DNA of 19,485 nt from Bacteroidales bacterium UBA1077 (GCA_002314195.1 DCCQ01000138.1:12121-31605); one strand, 5' to 3'. Positions 6,542-15,909 are shown, counted from the first letter of the stretch. Translations and numbers: made by a program. Notes: generated from the sequence alone by a model not told the origin.

Positions 6542-7468
6542 CTACTTCAATGCGTTGAGGCGGGCCTGAGCGGAGATTCTCTCGGACTCATCGGTGGTCA
6601 CACGGATGAGCATCGGGAGGTATTTCTTCTCCAGTTTGATGTTCTTGTCGCTGCGGGCAAGGAGGACACAGTTCTTGATGGCGGTGTAGTCGTCGGGACT
6701 CTTCCTCAAGACCTTGTTGTACATTTTGAGGGCGGCCTTGCTGTCGTGCTTGTAAACAAGATAATACGAACCGATGTTGGTCATATAGACCGTGTTGCCT
6801 GGATAATAGGCCAACATCTTCTCCGACAGTTCCTTGAAGGCCTCGAAGCAATGCGGGGTGCCTATCTTGAAGAAGGCATAGCAATATTCCTGCATAACGG
6901 ACGGGAAAAGGTCGTCGCCGGCTTCGATTCCCGGATATTTCCATGCCGGGTGACTGTGGCCGTTGTAGTCAATCAGACCTTTAAGCCCCGCCAATGCCAT
7001 GTCTGGGCTGTCCTTCTCGTAGCCGATAAGGGAAGATATTTTGTACAACCTCAGGTCCAGGCGGTCCGGGTTCAATTCAATGGCCTTTTCGATAGCCTGT
7101 GTCGCCTTTCCGAAAAGCTCATCGTCATAGTTGACAACCTGGAAATAATTCACGTCCCTGCCAAGGGAATCCTTCAGGGAGAGGGTCGGAGCATTGCCAA
7201 GGTACTTGGCCTCATCCTTTATCTCAATCGAGGACGACTGGCTTTTGGTCAGATAGTACGAGAACTTGCCAAGAAGCATATCCGTGTCGCCCGGATAGTC
7301 CTTGCCCCAGCGCTGAAGAAGGGTCTCTATGCCCACACCGTCCGCTCCGAGTTTGGAGACCAGAAGCTGATAACGGTCAAGATATTCCTTTTGTGTCGTC
7401 TTGGTCTGCGCTGAAAGCGGAAGAAGAGTGATGGCAGCCAAAATCACCAATAATATTCTTTTCATCAT
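6542..7468 (-). CDS. Secreted or periplasmic TPR-like repeat protein
   Basis: This 308-residue protein starts with a signal peptide (MMKRILLVILAAITLLPLSAQ, cut probably after LSA) and has no lipobox. The body is helical and TPR-like: KATQAIEKAIELNPDRLDLRL around residues 118-138, and a later pair around YYLVYKHDSKAALKMYNKVL followed by KSPDDYTAIKN. TPR domains bind other proteins, so a role as a periplasmic scaffold or co-factor is likely; the partner is unknown. It is transcribed from its own promoter (7501-7532), separated from the nutrient operon to its right by a terminator, and so is probably not part of it. The 54 bp to the convergent transporter gene hold only a weak 5-bp inverted repeat. 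Tandem ATGs at 7468 and 7465 leave the start uncertain by one codon. Confidence 0.82.
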   Translation of the reverse strand: MMKRILLVILAAITLLPLSAQTKTTQKEYLDRYQLLVSKLGADGVGIETLLQRWGKDYPGDTDMLLGKFSYYLTKSQSSSIEIKDEAKYLGNAPTLSLKDSLGRDVNYFQVVNYDDELFGKATQAIEKAIELNPDRLDLRLYKISSLIGYEKDSPDMALAGLKGLIDYNGHSHPAWKYPGIEAGDDLFPSVMQEYCYAFFKIGTPHCFEAFKELSEKMLAYYPGNTVYMTNIGSYYLVYKHDSKAALKMYNKVLRKSPDDYTAIKNCVLLARSDKNIKLEKKYLPMLIRVTTDESERISAQARLNALK

Positions 7469-7500
7469 ACATTAATTTTCGCATATCCTTTGCCTATGTG

Positions 7501-7532
7501 CAAAAATACCACTTCCGCATCATATTGTCAAA
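7501..7532 (-). promoter_or_regulatory. Bacteroidota-type promoter of the TPR-like gene
   Basis: On the minus strand, TTTG (7529-7532) and TATTTTTG (7501-7508) are separated by exactly 20 nt and match the -33 and -7 consensus fully. The transcript would start near 7494 and have a leader of about 26 nt before the ATG at 7468. Confidence 0.75.
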
Positions 7533-7589
7533 CAAACACACTTATTTTTGAATATAAACGATAGCGGAAAGCCATGAAATGAAAATATA

Positions 7590-7622
7590 TGAGGGCGACC
7601 TGAAAAATCATAGCCGCCCTCA
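7590..7622 (-). terminator. Hairpin terminator at the end of the six-gene operon
   Basis: Arms TGAGGGCG (7615-7622 on the minus strand) and CGCCCTCA (7590-7597) pair over 8 bp, and a G-U and a C-G pair lengthen the stem. On the minus strand it is followed by ATATATTTTC. It lies 38 nt past the nucleoside hydrolase stop (7660) and before the promoter of the TPR-like gene. Confidence 0.7.
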
Positions 7623-7659
7623 CACGAAGAAATATCACAAACCGATTCAACTACAAGGG

Positions 7660-8691
7660 TTACTTGATGCCGCGCGGTTTAGTGGTTATCAACGTTATGA
7701 AGTAATCCTTCACTCTTGCCGCCTGCTCCTTGTCCACCGACAGGATGACATGATTGCCTGACGGGGATGGCGTGAATATGGTATGGCCATCATCCGTGAC
7801 GGTCACCGTCCCAGGCTCAGACACACCGAAAAAATCTCCCGCACCTTTCACGGCATACAGAACAGAGGTCAAATCCCATGTCGGCCGGTCATAAGGCATT
7901 GGACGGTAATGAAGATACGCCTGCACCATCGGATGACTCACACCCCAATTGAAATCATTCTCAATGACAGAAGCCGGGAACTTTATGGCCTTACCTACCG
8001 CGAACGGAGAGACAACCACTTTGCCAGGCCACTCAGAAAATAATTTCTTCGCGGAAGGAATATCATTGACAATATTGAATTCCGCGCGGGGGTTCTCAAT
8101 GAAATCGCCCCCCATGACCGACAGCAGACGAACCTTCCTGGCGACCAGTTCCTTACCTGTCAAAGGAGAATACTTGTCCCCTGGAGTCTCAAGAAGGCGG
8201 GCTATGTTTGTGGAAAAGCCTACCGTGATGACAGTGACCGAGTTATCCGGCTGAGCGGCAAGTAACTTGCGATACAAGATATGTGAAGGAAGCAGCTTGT
8301 CATAATTCTTGAGACTACGCTTGAACATCGGCTTGCCATCCTCATTGTTCAACACGCAGACATTTTCCGCATAGTTCACATAATCATCCAGACGGACTCC
8401 ACCGGTTATCTTCCCTATCGGAGTCTTTGGATAGCCATACCACGTGTTCATGATGTCCACAAACTCAGGAGCATACTTGGTGTCTTTGTTCGTGAGAATG
8501 CCCAAGAGTTTGACAACCTTCTGATCCTGATACTTGTAGAGCATGTCCAAAGCCAACGCGTCATCCACGTCGTTGCCGATGTCGGTATCGAAAATCACCC
8601 GGATAGGTTCTTGCCCTCCCCTATCCTTTCCAACGGCGCAAGACATGACGCATGCCATCATCAGAGCCGCACAAACTAATCTCTTTATCAT
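7660..8691 (-). CDS. Nucleoside hydrolase-family lipoprotein (IU_nuc_hydro)
   Basis: The mature enzyme should split the N-glycosidic bond of ribonucleosides to give base and ribose. The 343-residue protein has a lipoprotein signal peptide with lipobox VMSC (Cys18), so it is membrane-anchored outside the cytoplasm, unlike the classical cytosolic enzymes. The calcium and ribose-binding signature DTDIGNDVDDALAL is at residues 35-48, the AEFN element (conserved in the family) at 203-206, and PTWDLTSV near the C-terminus supplies the late Asp (D273). The residue before this Asp is Trp272, where inosine-uridine hydrolases have a catalytic His. The frame also opens at a TTG (8697) touching the previous stop. 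ATG 8691 is preferred and leaves a 6-nt gap. It is the last gene of the operon and is followed by a terminator. Confidence 0.85.
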   Translation of the reverse strand: MIKRLVCAALMMACVMSCAVGKDRGGQEPIRVIFDTDIGNDVDDALALDMLYKYQDQKVVKLLGILTNKDTKYAPEFVDIMNTWYGYPKTPIGKITGGVRLDDYVNYAENVCVLNNEDGKPMFKRSLKNYDKLLPSHILYRKLLAAQPDNSVTVITVGFSTNIARLLETPGDKYSPLTGKELVARKVRLLSVMGGDFIENPRAEFNIVNDIPSAKKLFSEWPGKVVVSPFAVGKAIKFPASVIENDFNWGVSHPMVQAYLHYRPMPYDRPTWDLTSVLYAVKGAGDFFGVSEPGTVTVTDDGHTIFTPSPSGNHVILSVDKEQAARVKDYFITLITTKPRGIK

Positions 8692-8697
8692 ATTCAA

Positions 8698-10860
8698 TTA
8701 TTTCAAATACTCCACATTGAATGTAACGCTGTTATTCACCAATTTAAAATCAGGGCGACGCATATAGGTCTGATAGTTCTCCGGTGTCAAGGTTGTTCCG
8801 GCAAATGAGCCTTTAATCTTGTTCGGAGACTCAGCGGTACCCACCGCAAAAGCCTTTCCTCCCGACTTGTTGTGACCTATCACACCTACAAGCATCGAGG
8901 CCGCCGAACCTGTGGGGGCGCTCACTGTACAATCAACCTTACATCCGGAATATGTCATCGCGGTGTTTCCGACAGCACCGACAAGACCGCCAAGTCCTCC
9001 AGCCGCGGAACTCTCTGTTCCGGCAAGTTTTACGTCACTCTTCACGTTTCCATAATTTTCACAACCACTAATATTATGAAAATTTCCGAATCCTGCAATA
9101 CCACCTACCGCGCAACTGGCAAGACCACCTTTAAGATAAACCTCTCCGGAATTAACGCAGCCTTCAATTTTCACAGGAGATCCGCTTATTCCTCCCAACC
9201 TTGTCTTGCTGAACCCATCGAGCGTAAGCGAACCGGAATTCTTGCAATTCCTTATCACATTGACTCCTGCGGCGGCTTCCTTGCCACCCCAACCTGCAAC
9301 TCCGCCAAAGGCGCTGTTGGATTGGGACGCATCAAACACAATATCAATGTTTCCCTCATTGATACAGCCTTCCATTGATGACGAAACCTGATCCGAATTA
9401 TAATCACCGCCGACGACACCGCCGACTTGACCCACGAAATTCTTGGCAAGAGCCGCATTATGAGCCACGGTTATCCAGTCAACATCTATCTCACCCTTGT
9501 TCGTGCATTTGGTCACTTTACCCCAAGGAGAAGAAATGACTCCACCCACACTTTGGCGGGAGGTTGTCTGATACACCGATGCGGCATTACCGATGTCCCC
9601 GACATGACTGGTCAACCGACCTGTATTGCTGCAATCCTCAAATTTGCATTTGTAGGCTGCACCGGCAACACCTGCCACATTAGAGGAGAACTTGGTGATT
9701 TTGCCCACAGTCTGCACGCCAAGAGAATAACCGCCTCTGAACGTCACGCTCCCTGTGTTGGAACAGTTTGTGACATTCCCGTTTTCCCATGACACTATTC
9801 CTGCCACACCGGCAGCTGAAACGGCCTTGAAACAGCCATCGGCCTTGCCTTCAGCTGATTCGCAGAAAAGCGAGATTGCCCCCTTGTTGTCGCAAGAACC
9901 GATTTCGGACTCACAGTTTCCGACCACGCCGGCCGCGGCCACCAAAGTCTTGGAGCCTGGCAATGACACAGAAACCGAGCCTTCGTTCACACACGAGTTC
10001 ATTCTGGCCTTAGAGGCGCTTGCGCCCGCCACGCCACCGACACAGAGAGCGTCTTCCATAACCGCGTCAGCCGCTGCGATGATGTCTCCCTTATTCGTGC
10101 AATTCGACATGACCCCGGTGTTTATCCCGCAAATCAAACCTTTGTTTCCCGCAGCTATGGATGAAGCGGAGGCCGAAGCGGCATTGACCACATTTTCAAT
10201 CGTCCCGTTATTTTCTGTGGCTATGAACCCAAAGTTCCCCTCCGATTCCGGGATGGTCAATGAACAAGAGGCATCAATGACAAGATTCCGGACCGTGGCC
10301 CCGCTGCCGATCTTACCGAACAAACTTGATGAGGATGTCCAATTTTTAATCGTAAAATTCTGACCGTCAAAAGTATAATTCATTTGAGATATTTCCGGCA
10401 AGGTCTTTCCTGAAAGATCAATGTCCGCGCCTAGCCTGAAACTATCGGTCGCCTTGCCCTCTTTCACGAGGTTCAGGTATTCCACAAAACGGTCAGCGTT
10501 CCTGATGATCTCTGTGTTCTCACCTTGCCTGACAATCACACTCGCGTTCAGGCCACCAGACTTGGAGGCAATGGTGATTGTTCCAGTCCTGGTCTCACCA
10601 TCATTGGCCTGGATTGTCACCAATATGTAGGAAGGAGCCTCAAAAGCATCCTCCGCGGCATGGGACATGGTGATCCAGTCCACATCCGAAGTGGCGGACC
10701 AATCGCGGTTACACTTTACACCGATTGTCTCTTGTTGTCCGCCGAACTCAGCTTCAATCTCTGTCTTATCCACAACAATGGACGGATCTTCCGTTTTCTC
10801 GCAAGACAGAACAGTCAGGCCACAGGCCAATGACAAAGCAACATATAACAGTTTATTCAT
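8698..10860 (-). CDS. BACON-domain surface lipoprotein with Cys-x-Asn-x-Gly repeats (GLUG-like beta-helix)
   Basis: The 720-residue protein starts with a lipoprotein signal peptide (lipobox VLSC, Cys20), followed by one BACON domain (about 28-112) containing the typical NRDWSATSDVDWIT and a closing VIVRQG strand. From about residue 120 it becomes a repetitive Gly-, Ser- and Asn-rich right-handed beta-helix-like region. Ten copies of C-x-N-x-G-x-[ILV] have their Cys at 254, 290, 323, 366, 410, 452, 499, 539, 568 and 600, spaced 29-47 residues. Between them lie GG[VI]-[AVS]-G turns, as in GLUG-type repeats. No catalytic motif is visible, so a ligand-binding surface protein is the best call. It follows the SusD gene by 14 nt, the position where SusE/SusF-type auxiliary binding proteins usually stand. 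Confidence 0.83.
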   Translation of the reverse strand: MNKLLYVALSLACGLTVLSCEKTEDPSIVVDKTEIEAEFGGQQETIGVKCNRDWSATSDVDWITMSHAAEDAFEAPSYILVTIQANDGETRTGTITIASKSGGLNASVIVRQGENTEIIRNADRFVEYLNLVKEGKATDSFRLGADIDLSGKTLPEISQMNYTFDGQNFTIKNWTSSSSLFGKIGSGATVRNLVIDASCSLTIPESEGNFGFIATENNGTIENVVNAASASASSIAAGNKGLICGINTGVMSNCTNKGDIIAAADAVMEDALCVGGVAGASASKARMNSCVNEGSVSVSLPGSKTLVAAAGVVGNCESEIGSCDNKGAISLFCESAEGKADGCFKAVSAAGVAGIVSWENGNVTNCSNTGSVTFRGGYSLGVQTVGKITKFSSNVAGVAGAAYKCKFEDCSNTGRLTSHVGDIGNAASVYQTTSRQSVGGVISSPWGKVTKCTNKGEIDVDWITVAHNAALAKNFVGQVGGVVGGDYNSDQVSSSMEGCINEGNIDIVFDASQSNSAFGGVAGWGGKEAAAGVNVIRNCKNSGSLTLDGFSKTRLGGISGSPVKIEGCVNSGEVYLKGGLASCAVGGIAGFGNFHNISGCENYGNVKSDVKLAGTESSAAGGLGGLVGAVGNTAMTYSGCKVDCTVSAPTGSAASMLVGVIGHNKSGGKAFAVGTAESPNKIKGSFAGTTLTPENYQTYMRRPDFKLVNNSVTFNVEYLK

Positions 10861-10874
10861 TTCTCGACAATTTA

Positions 10875-12611
10875 TTAGTCAACACCATCCACATAGCCAT
10901 AGTTTTGGCTGAGATTCGGGTTCAAGGTCCTGTCCTTGGCAGGAATCGGCCACAGATAATCTCTGGCGTCGTCCCAAAGATAGCCATAATCCGTAGTGGA
11001 GTACGAAACGATGTACCCACTGTCTCCATTGGACAGGACAACATCCTGAACCTTGGTTCCCACCTTGATTTTTACCGCCCCCGTGGCAACCTTGACGAAT
11101 TCAACGTCAGCCTTTCCGTCACCGGTAGTGTCATAGGAGCCAAGTCCAGGAACATAAACGCCATGCCAAGGGACATAATGCTGTAGACACTGCTTCGCCT
11201 CAGCCCAACGAAACATATCCCAAACACGTTCTGGCTCTTCGAGCGCAAGCTCCACGGTTCTTTCCCTGCGTATTTCGAGAATAACGCCACGGTTCTCGCC
11301 TTTATTCACATTCGGGTAACATTGAACCAAATATGGATCAGGAGAGGCATTGGCGTCAGCCATATTCAGCGACGGCATCTTGGCCCTCGCGCGGATCTTG
11401 TTCACTGAGATGTCCAGATCGCTCTGGGTGAGAGCCCCCAGTTCGGCCTTCGCCTCGGCGTAGTTAAGATAGACTTCAGGAGCGCGAAGAAGAATCCAGT
11501 CTGTGTCATCCGAAGACGACACGCATCTTTCTGCGGACGGAACATGCTTTATCGGCTCATAGCCTGTCCAGGAATAAAATTCGCACGGAGTGACAGAAGA
11601 CGCCCCCACCTGGACATATCCAGGGCACAGAACTGTCTGGGCGAGTCTTGGATCGCGACCTTTGACCTCATCCGTGTAAAACATGGTTTCCCAACCGTCC
11701 TTATCGGTAAAGCGTGTCCCGTCAGCCATAAGGTAATGGTTCACAAAACGGCGGGTCAGAGAGGAACGTCCGAAGGAAATCTGGTTTCCGAGGCCATGCA
11801 CCACCCCGTATTGCATGTCATAGTGCCGGCAAAGAACAACTTCCTGCGTCTTTGCGTCCACAGAGGAGAACAAATCGCGGTAAGGTGTCGCTCCTTCGTT
11901 ATACAGGGAGAACGGAGAGCCTTCGATGAAGGCTTTGCCATATTCAGCGCATGCTTTAAGATATTTATCGGCATCATTCATCCCATGATATTTACGGAAT
12001 GTCCCTTCAAACAATGCCGCACGGCTGGCATAGCCGAGAGCAGCCCACTTGGTGACTCTGGTGTTCAACTCTTCCCAAGTCCCGGGGAGATTCGCTATGG
12101 CGAAATCGAAATCCTCCAGAACCTTGTCCATGACATACCCCCTGTCATCACGGCCCTTGTAGATGTCTTTGTCCGCAGAGCCAAGAACGTGGTCATAATA
12201 AGGGACATCGCCATACGCTCTCACCAGTTTGAAATAGAAATACGCGCGGAAGAACCGGCCTACAGCCTCGTACTTGTTAGCCACCGCCCTGTCCTTGCAC
12301 TGGTCAAGATGCTCAAGCAGATAATTAATGTCACGAAGGGCAGTGAACGACCAGCTCTGGGTAGCCGGATTGCGGTTCCCCGAGACATAGGCGGATATTC
12401 CGTTCGACATGTACAAATCTGTCGTGGAGCCGAGAGTCGGGGTCTCTAAAATATCACTGTAAAACTTGTTGCACCACAACTGGCAGTCCGACTCATTCTC
12501 GAAATAGTTCTCCGGCGAGACCTCATCTTCCGGAATAAGATCAAGATCACAGGCGGATAATGTCATGACAGCGGCCGAGACCGCAAGCATAGCTTTGATA
12601 TATTTTTTCAT
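10875..12611 (-). CDS. SusD/RagB-family nutrient-binding outer-membrane lipoprotein
   Basis: The 578-residue protein is the lid and binding partner of the SusC transporter encoded just upstream. The lipobox LSAC gives Cys21. The N-terminal CDLDLIPEDEVSPENYFENESD is the standard SusD opening. The middle holds TPR-like helices such as AVGRFFRAYFYFKLVRAYGDVPYYDHVL. The C-terminus YLWPIPAKDRTLNPNLSQNYGY is the RagB/SusD ending. The length fits the family. Its ATG at 12611 is preceded by a full Shine-Dalgarno sequence overlapping the SusC stop, which is unusual for this phylum. The ligand cannot be read from the sequence, but the operon content points to a phosphorylated nucleoside-type compound rather than a plain polysaccharide. 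Confidence 0.94.
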   Translation of the reverse strand: MKKYIKAMLAVSAAVMTLSACDLDLIPEDEVSPENYFENESDCQLWCNKFYSDILETPTLGSTTDLYMSNGISAYVSGNRNPATQSWSFTALRDINYLLEHLDQCKDRAVANKYEAVGRFFRAYFYFKLVRAYGDVPYYDHVLGSADKDIYKGRDDRGYVMDKVLEDFDFAIANLPGTWEELNTRVTKWAALGYASRAALFEGTFRKYHGMNDADKYLKACAEYGKAFIEGSPFSLYNEGATPYRDLFSSVDAKTQEVVLCRHYDMQYGVVHGLGNQISFGRSSLTRRFVNHYLMADGTRFTDKDGWETMFYTDEVKGRDPRLAQTVLCPGYVQVGASSVTPCEFYSWTGYEPIKHVPSAERCVSSSDDTDWILLRAPEVYLNYAEAKAELGALTQSDLDISVNKIRARAKMPSLNMADANASPDPYLVQCYPNVNKGENRGVILEIRRERTVELALEEPERVWDMFRWAEAKQCLQHYVPWHGVYVPGLGSYDTTGDGKADVEFVKVATGAVKIKVGTKVQDVVLSNGDSGYIVSYSTTDYGYLWDDARDYLWPIPAKDRTLNPNLSQNYGYVDGVD

Positions 12612-12619
12612 TCTTCAGT

Positions 12620-12626
12620 CCTCCTT
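12620..12626 (-). promoter_or_regulatory. Canonical Shine-Dalgarno of the SusD gene overlapping the SusC stop
   Basis: AAGGAGG on the minus strand (12626 down to 12620) shares two bases with the SusC TAA stop (12625-12627) and stands 8 nt before the SusD ATG. The other genes of the operon have no comparable site. It suggests translational coupling or deliberately strong SusD translation. Confidence 0.65.
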
Positions 12627-15600
12627 AAAAGTTAATGTTGGCGCCGAACGCTACTGTGCAAGGAATGGTATAACCGGTTCCTGTACCAGACCTATATACT
12701 CCGGTGGCGACCGCAAGCTCAGGATCTATGGTCTTGCAGTACTTCTTCAAAGGAGACCAATAGCAAAGATTCTCCGCCGTGAAGAACACCCTGCAAGAGG
12801 AGATCACACCGCTCTTGAACGGAACCGTATAGCCCAAAGTGATATTTTTCAGCCTCAAATAATTGACTTTCTGAAGATACCTATCGTTTGTCTGAGCCAA
12901 CGGGCCACCCGAATAAGTCTGGATAGGACGCAGGCGAGGGAAATATCCGTCAGGATTGTCCTCTGTCCAAACATTATCCTTGTAGTCCTTGGAGATGAAT
13001 GAGATCATGGTGTAGCTGTACAGGTTCCAGAATCTGGTCGCACCGTACACATCCTCAGGATTCGCCGTAGGATACCAATCACGTTTGCCGACACCCTGGA
13101 AGAATACTGACAAGTCGAAATTGTTCCAGTTGAAATCGAAACGGAACGAATAGTTATACCTCGGAAGGGAGTTTCCGATGATCTTCATGTCACCGGGATC
13201 GTCCACCGTGCCGGCTCCCTTGTTGATGTAACCATCCATATTCACGTCCTCGAACATCACGTCACCGGCCATCAGATAGCCTTGGCCACCACCGGACATA
13301 TTGTAAACACGCTGATAGACATTGGACGCATTGTGCACCGCTATCTGGTAGGCGGCAGCCTCCTCGTCAGACTTGAAGAGTCTCGGAACATGGTATCCCC
13401 AGATTTCTCCCATAGTCTTTCCCTCGTAATAATTACTGAATATTTTATCTGGATTGTTGTATTTCGTGATTGTAGTCACATAATCTCCCAAAGTGGCGGT
13501 GATGCCGTACTGGAAAGGTTTGGAGGCTAGCTTGAAATCATCTTTCCAGGATACGGTGATCTCCCAGCCGTTGGTGCGGAGATCAGCACAGTTTTCAGTA
13601 GGAGTGGCGGCTCCATAGACGCTTGGCAATGTGAGAGATGTGGTAAGCATGTCTTCAGTCTTGCGCAGGAACAGGTCTCCTGTGAAATTCAGCCTCCCGT
13701 CAAGGAACGACAGATCCAGACCGGCGTTGTATGTCTTCACGGTCTCCCAAGTCAGATTCGAAGACATAGGCGCGGAGACGCTGGAATATTTCGGTTTGCC
13801 GTTCTTGTCAAAAAGGTAACCGAGTGTCCCGGTAGAGATTGTCTGCATATAGAGATAATCACTTACCTGCTGATTGCCAAGCGAGCCGTACGAGAGCCTG
13901 AGTTTTCCGTCAGACAGCCATGACCTCGCTGGTTCCATGAACGGTTCCTTGGAGAATCTCCAACCGGCTGACGCTGACGGGAAATACCCCCAACGGTGAT
14001 TTTTCGCGAACCTTGATGTTCCGTCTGCCCTCATGGAAGCCTCGAACAAGTACTTCTCCTTGTAGTCATAATTGACTCTGGCAAAGAAACCAAGCGTCTT
14101 ATACGCGGTGATGTCCTGAGCTATCTGATAATAGGTGTCATCCGTCACAGAATTGAATGTGTTCAGATTCGAGCTTCCCACACCGAACTGGTCAACAGTA
14201 AGATCCGTAGTTCTCTTCCGCTCGTGGTTCATACCGGCCAAGGCATTGAAATGATGAGAGTCTCTCCATGTGTGGTTATATGAGGCGACAAGATCCACGC
14301 TGTGGATCGTGTAATCGTAGTGTCTCTCACGATATTCATCCTTTGAATAAGATGTGTTCGTGACAATCTCGCCTATCACTCTGGAATGAGTCGCCGCCTG
14401 ATTGCGGTCCTTATAGAGTCTGTTATAATTCGATATATTGTAGGTTGCCTTCAGTGAGAGTCCTTTCAAAGGTGTCAACTCCAAGGTGTTTGACAAAGCC
14501 AAAGTCCTGTTGTTGATGTCATGCCGGTTGTTGTCATACGTAAGAATGGCTCCACGTCCCTTTCCCACACCTACACCTCTGATGTCATAAGGGTACATCA
14601 CATAGGAACCATCTGGATTCTTAGGAACGAACATCGGGCCCAACGCCTGATCAAGCGCCGAGATGGTCATCGCCTCGTTTGTGGTTCCTGGGTACATCTG
14701 ATGAATATAATTGACAGACGCGTTTGTGCTCCATTTGGCCCACTTATAAAGGTTGGCGTCGATTTTCGCGCGGAATGCATAAGTGTCGAAACGCTCCTTG
14801 TTGGAAATGGCAGGACCGCTGAAAAGCCCCTCCTGATTATAGTATTTTCCGCTCACATAATACTTAACAGCCTTATTACCACCCGAGACGGAGACATCAT
14901 GCTGTTGTTGGAAACGGTGATCGTTGAAAAGAGCCCTATACCAGTTATAATTTCCATAATAATGGTACTTTCCATCATTCCCGACAGTCACCCACGGGCG
15001 ATCAGGATTTTCCGTCTTATCGTACCTTCTGGCCTCAAGCTGAGCCCAGTCATCCTCAGTATAGGTAAACGCGCTGTAGCCATACCTGGCATAGTATACC
15101 TCATCCACAGCCTTTGCCCAATCATAACCGTTAGAGATGAAATCCGTGGAAGTGGTCGGCATCACCCAACCACCGTTGAATGAATATGAAACCTTCGTGC
15201 GACCTTCCGAGCCACTCTTGGTTGTGACCAGAATGACTCCGGCGGAAGCCTTCGCTCCGTAGATCGCGCTTGCGGAGGCATCCTTCAAGACAGAGACGGA
15301 TTTGATGTCTGACGCATTGATATGGTTCAGTGAAAGCGGAACACCATCCACCAGGATCAGAGGGGAACCTCCGTTAACAGACGGCACGCCACGGATATTT
15401 ATCGATGCCGAACTCGTAGGATTACCTGACGATGTCTGAATATTCACGGACGGGTCCGCACCCTGAAGCGCCTGCAAGGCCGATGTGACTGGCCTCGCGT
15501 TAAGTTGGTCGCCGGAGATGGAAGACACCGCGCCCGTGACATTGATCTTCTTCTGGGTGGCATACCCGACCACAACCACATCATCAAGCATCTGATTGTC

Positions 15601-15909
15601 CTCCTGAAGGACGACAGTCAATGGAGACTTTCCGCTATAGGTGATTTCTTTATCCTGATATCCCAGCATTTCAATCTTGAGAACCTGCCCGTTCTCGGCA
15701 GTGATGGTGAAATATCCGTTATTGTCCGTTATGACCGCCTCACGTGTGGATTTATTGGTCACAGCGGCACTGATTACCCCTTCTCCGGCCTCATCGACAA
15801 TCTGGCCAGAGACAGAACGGCTTTGGGCTTCCGCCTGAAACGGGAACGCCAACGCCAGAAAGGCCAACGCCAGCAAGACTGACGTCATATTCCTGATTAT
15901 CATTCTCAT
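12625..15909 (-). CDS. SusC/RagA-family TonB-dependent outer-membrane transporter
   Basis: This 1094-residue protein imports the ligand captured by the SusD partner across the outer membrane, using TonB energy. It has a signal peptide (cut likely after AEA, near residue 28), a carboxypeptidase-regulatory-like beta-sandwich at about 33-104, the TonB-box and SusC motif LDDVVVVGYATQKK (108-121), a plug domain with INIRGVPSVNGGSPLILVDGVP (170-191), and a 22-strand-type barrel reaching the C-terminal GANINF. Length and order are typical, with no truncation or frameshift. No N-terminal STN domain is present, so it is not a sensor-type transducer working with an ECF sigma/anti-sigma pair. It follows the LamG gene by 6 nt and precedes SusD by 13 nt. 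ATG 15909 and ATG 15903 are both possible starts. Confidence 0.95.
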   Translation of the reverse strand: MRMIIRNMTSVLLALAFLALAFPFQAEAQSRSVSGQIVDEAGEGVISAAVTNKSTREAVITDNNGYFTITAENGQVLKIEMLGYQDKEITYSGKSPLTVVLQEDNQMLDDVVVVGYATQKKINVTGAVSSISGDQLNARPVTSALQALQGADPSVNIQTSSGNPTSSASINIRGVPSVNGGSPLILVDGVPLSLNHINASDIKSVSVLKDASASAIYGAKASAGVILVTTKSGSEGRTKVSYSFNGGWVMPTTSTDFISNGYDWAKAVDEVYYARYGYSAFTYTEDDWAQLEARRYDKTENPDRPWVTVGNDGKYHYYGNYNWYRALFNDHRFQQQHDVSVSGGNKAVKYYVSGKYYNQEGLFSGPAISNKERFDTYAFRAKIDANLYKWAKWSTNASVNYIHQMYPGTTNEAMTISALDQALGPMFVPKNPDGSYVMYPYDIRGVGVGKGRGAILTYDNNRHDINNRTLALSNTLELTPLKGLSLKATYNISNYNRLYKDRNQAATHSRVIGEIVTNTSYSKDEYRERHYDYTIHSVDLVASYNHTWRDSHHFNALAGMNHERKRTTDLTVDQFGVGSSNLNTFNSVTDDTYYQIAQDITAYKTLGFFARVNYDYKEKYLFEASMRADGTSRFAKNHRWGYFPSASAGWRFSKEPFMEPARSWLSDGKLRLSYGSLGNQQVSDYLYMQTISTGTLGYLFDKNGKPKYSSVSAPMSSNLTWETVKTYNAGLDLSFLDGRLNFTGDLFLRKTEDMLTTSLTLPSVYGAATPTENCADLRTNGWEITVSWKDDFKLASKPFQYGITATLGDYVTTITKYNNPDKIFSNYYEGKTMGEIWGYHVPRLFKSDEEAAAYQIAVHNASNVYQRVYNMSGGGQGYLMAGDVMFEDVNMDGYINKGAGTVDDPGDMKIIGNSLPRYNYSFRFDFNWNNFDLSVFFQGVGKRDWYPTANPEDVYGATRFWNLYSYTMISFISKDYKDNVWTEDNPDGYFPRLRPIQTYSGGPLAQTNDRYLQKVNYLRLKNITLGYTVPFKSGVISSCRVFFTAENLCYWSPLKKYCKTIDPELAVATGVYRSGTGTGYTIPCTVAFGANINF

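Noticed and set aside
8872..9378. Short periodic pattern resembling a repeat array or CRISPR
   Set aside because: The periodicity follows protein repeats of uneven length in an uninterrupted coding frame; no identical direct repeats with unique spacers occur here or elsewhere in the window.
9755..10363. 202-residue open frame on the plus strand opposite the Cys-x-Asn-x-Gly protein
   Set aside because: It is a shadow rich in Ala, Pro and Thr caused by the repeat composition of the real gene.
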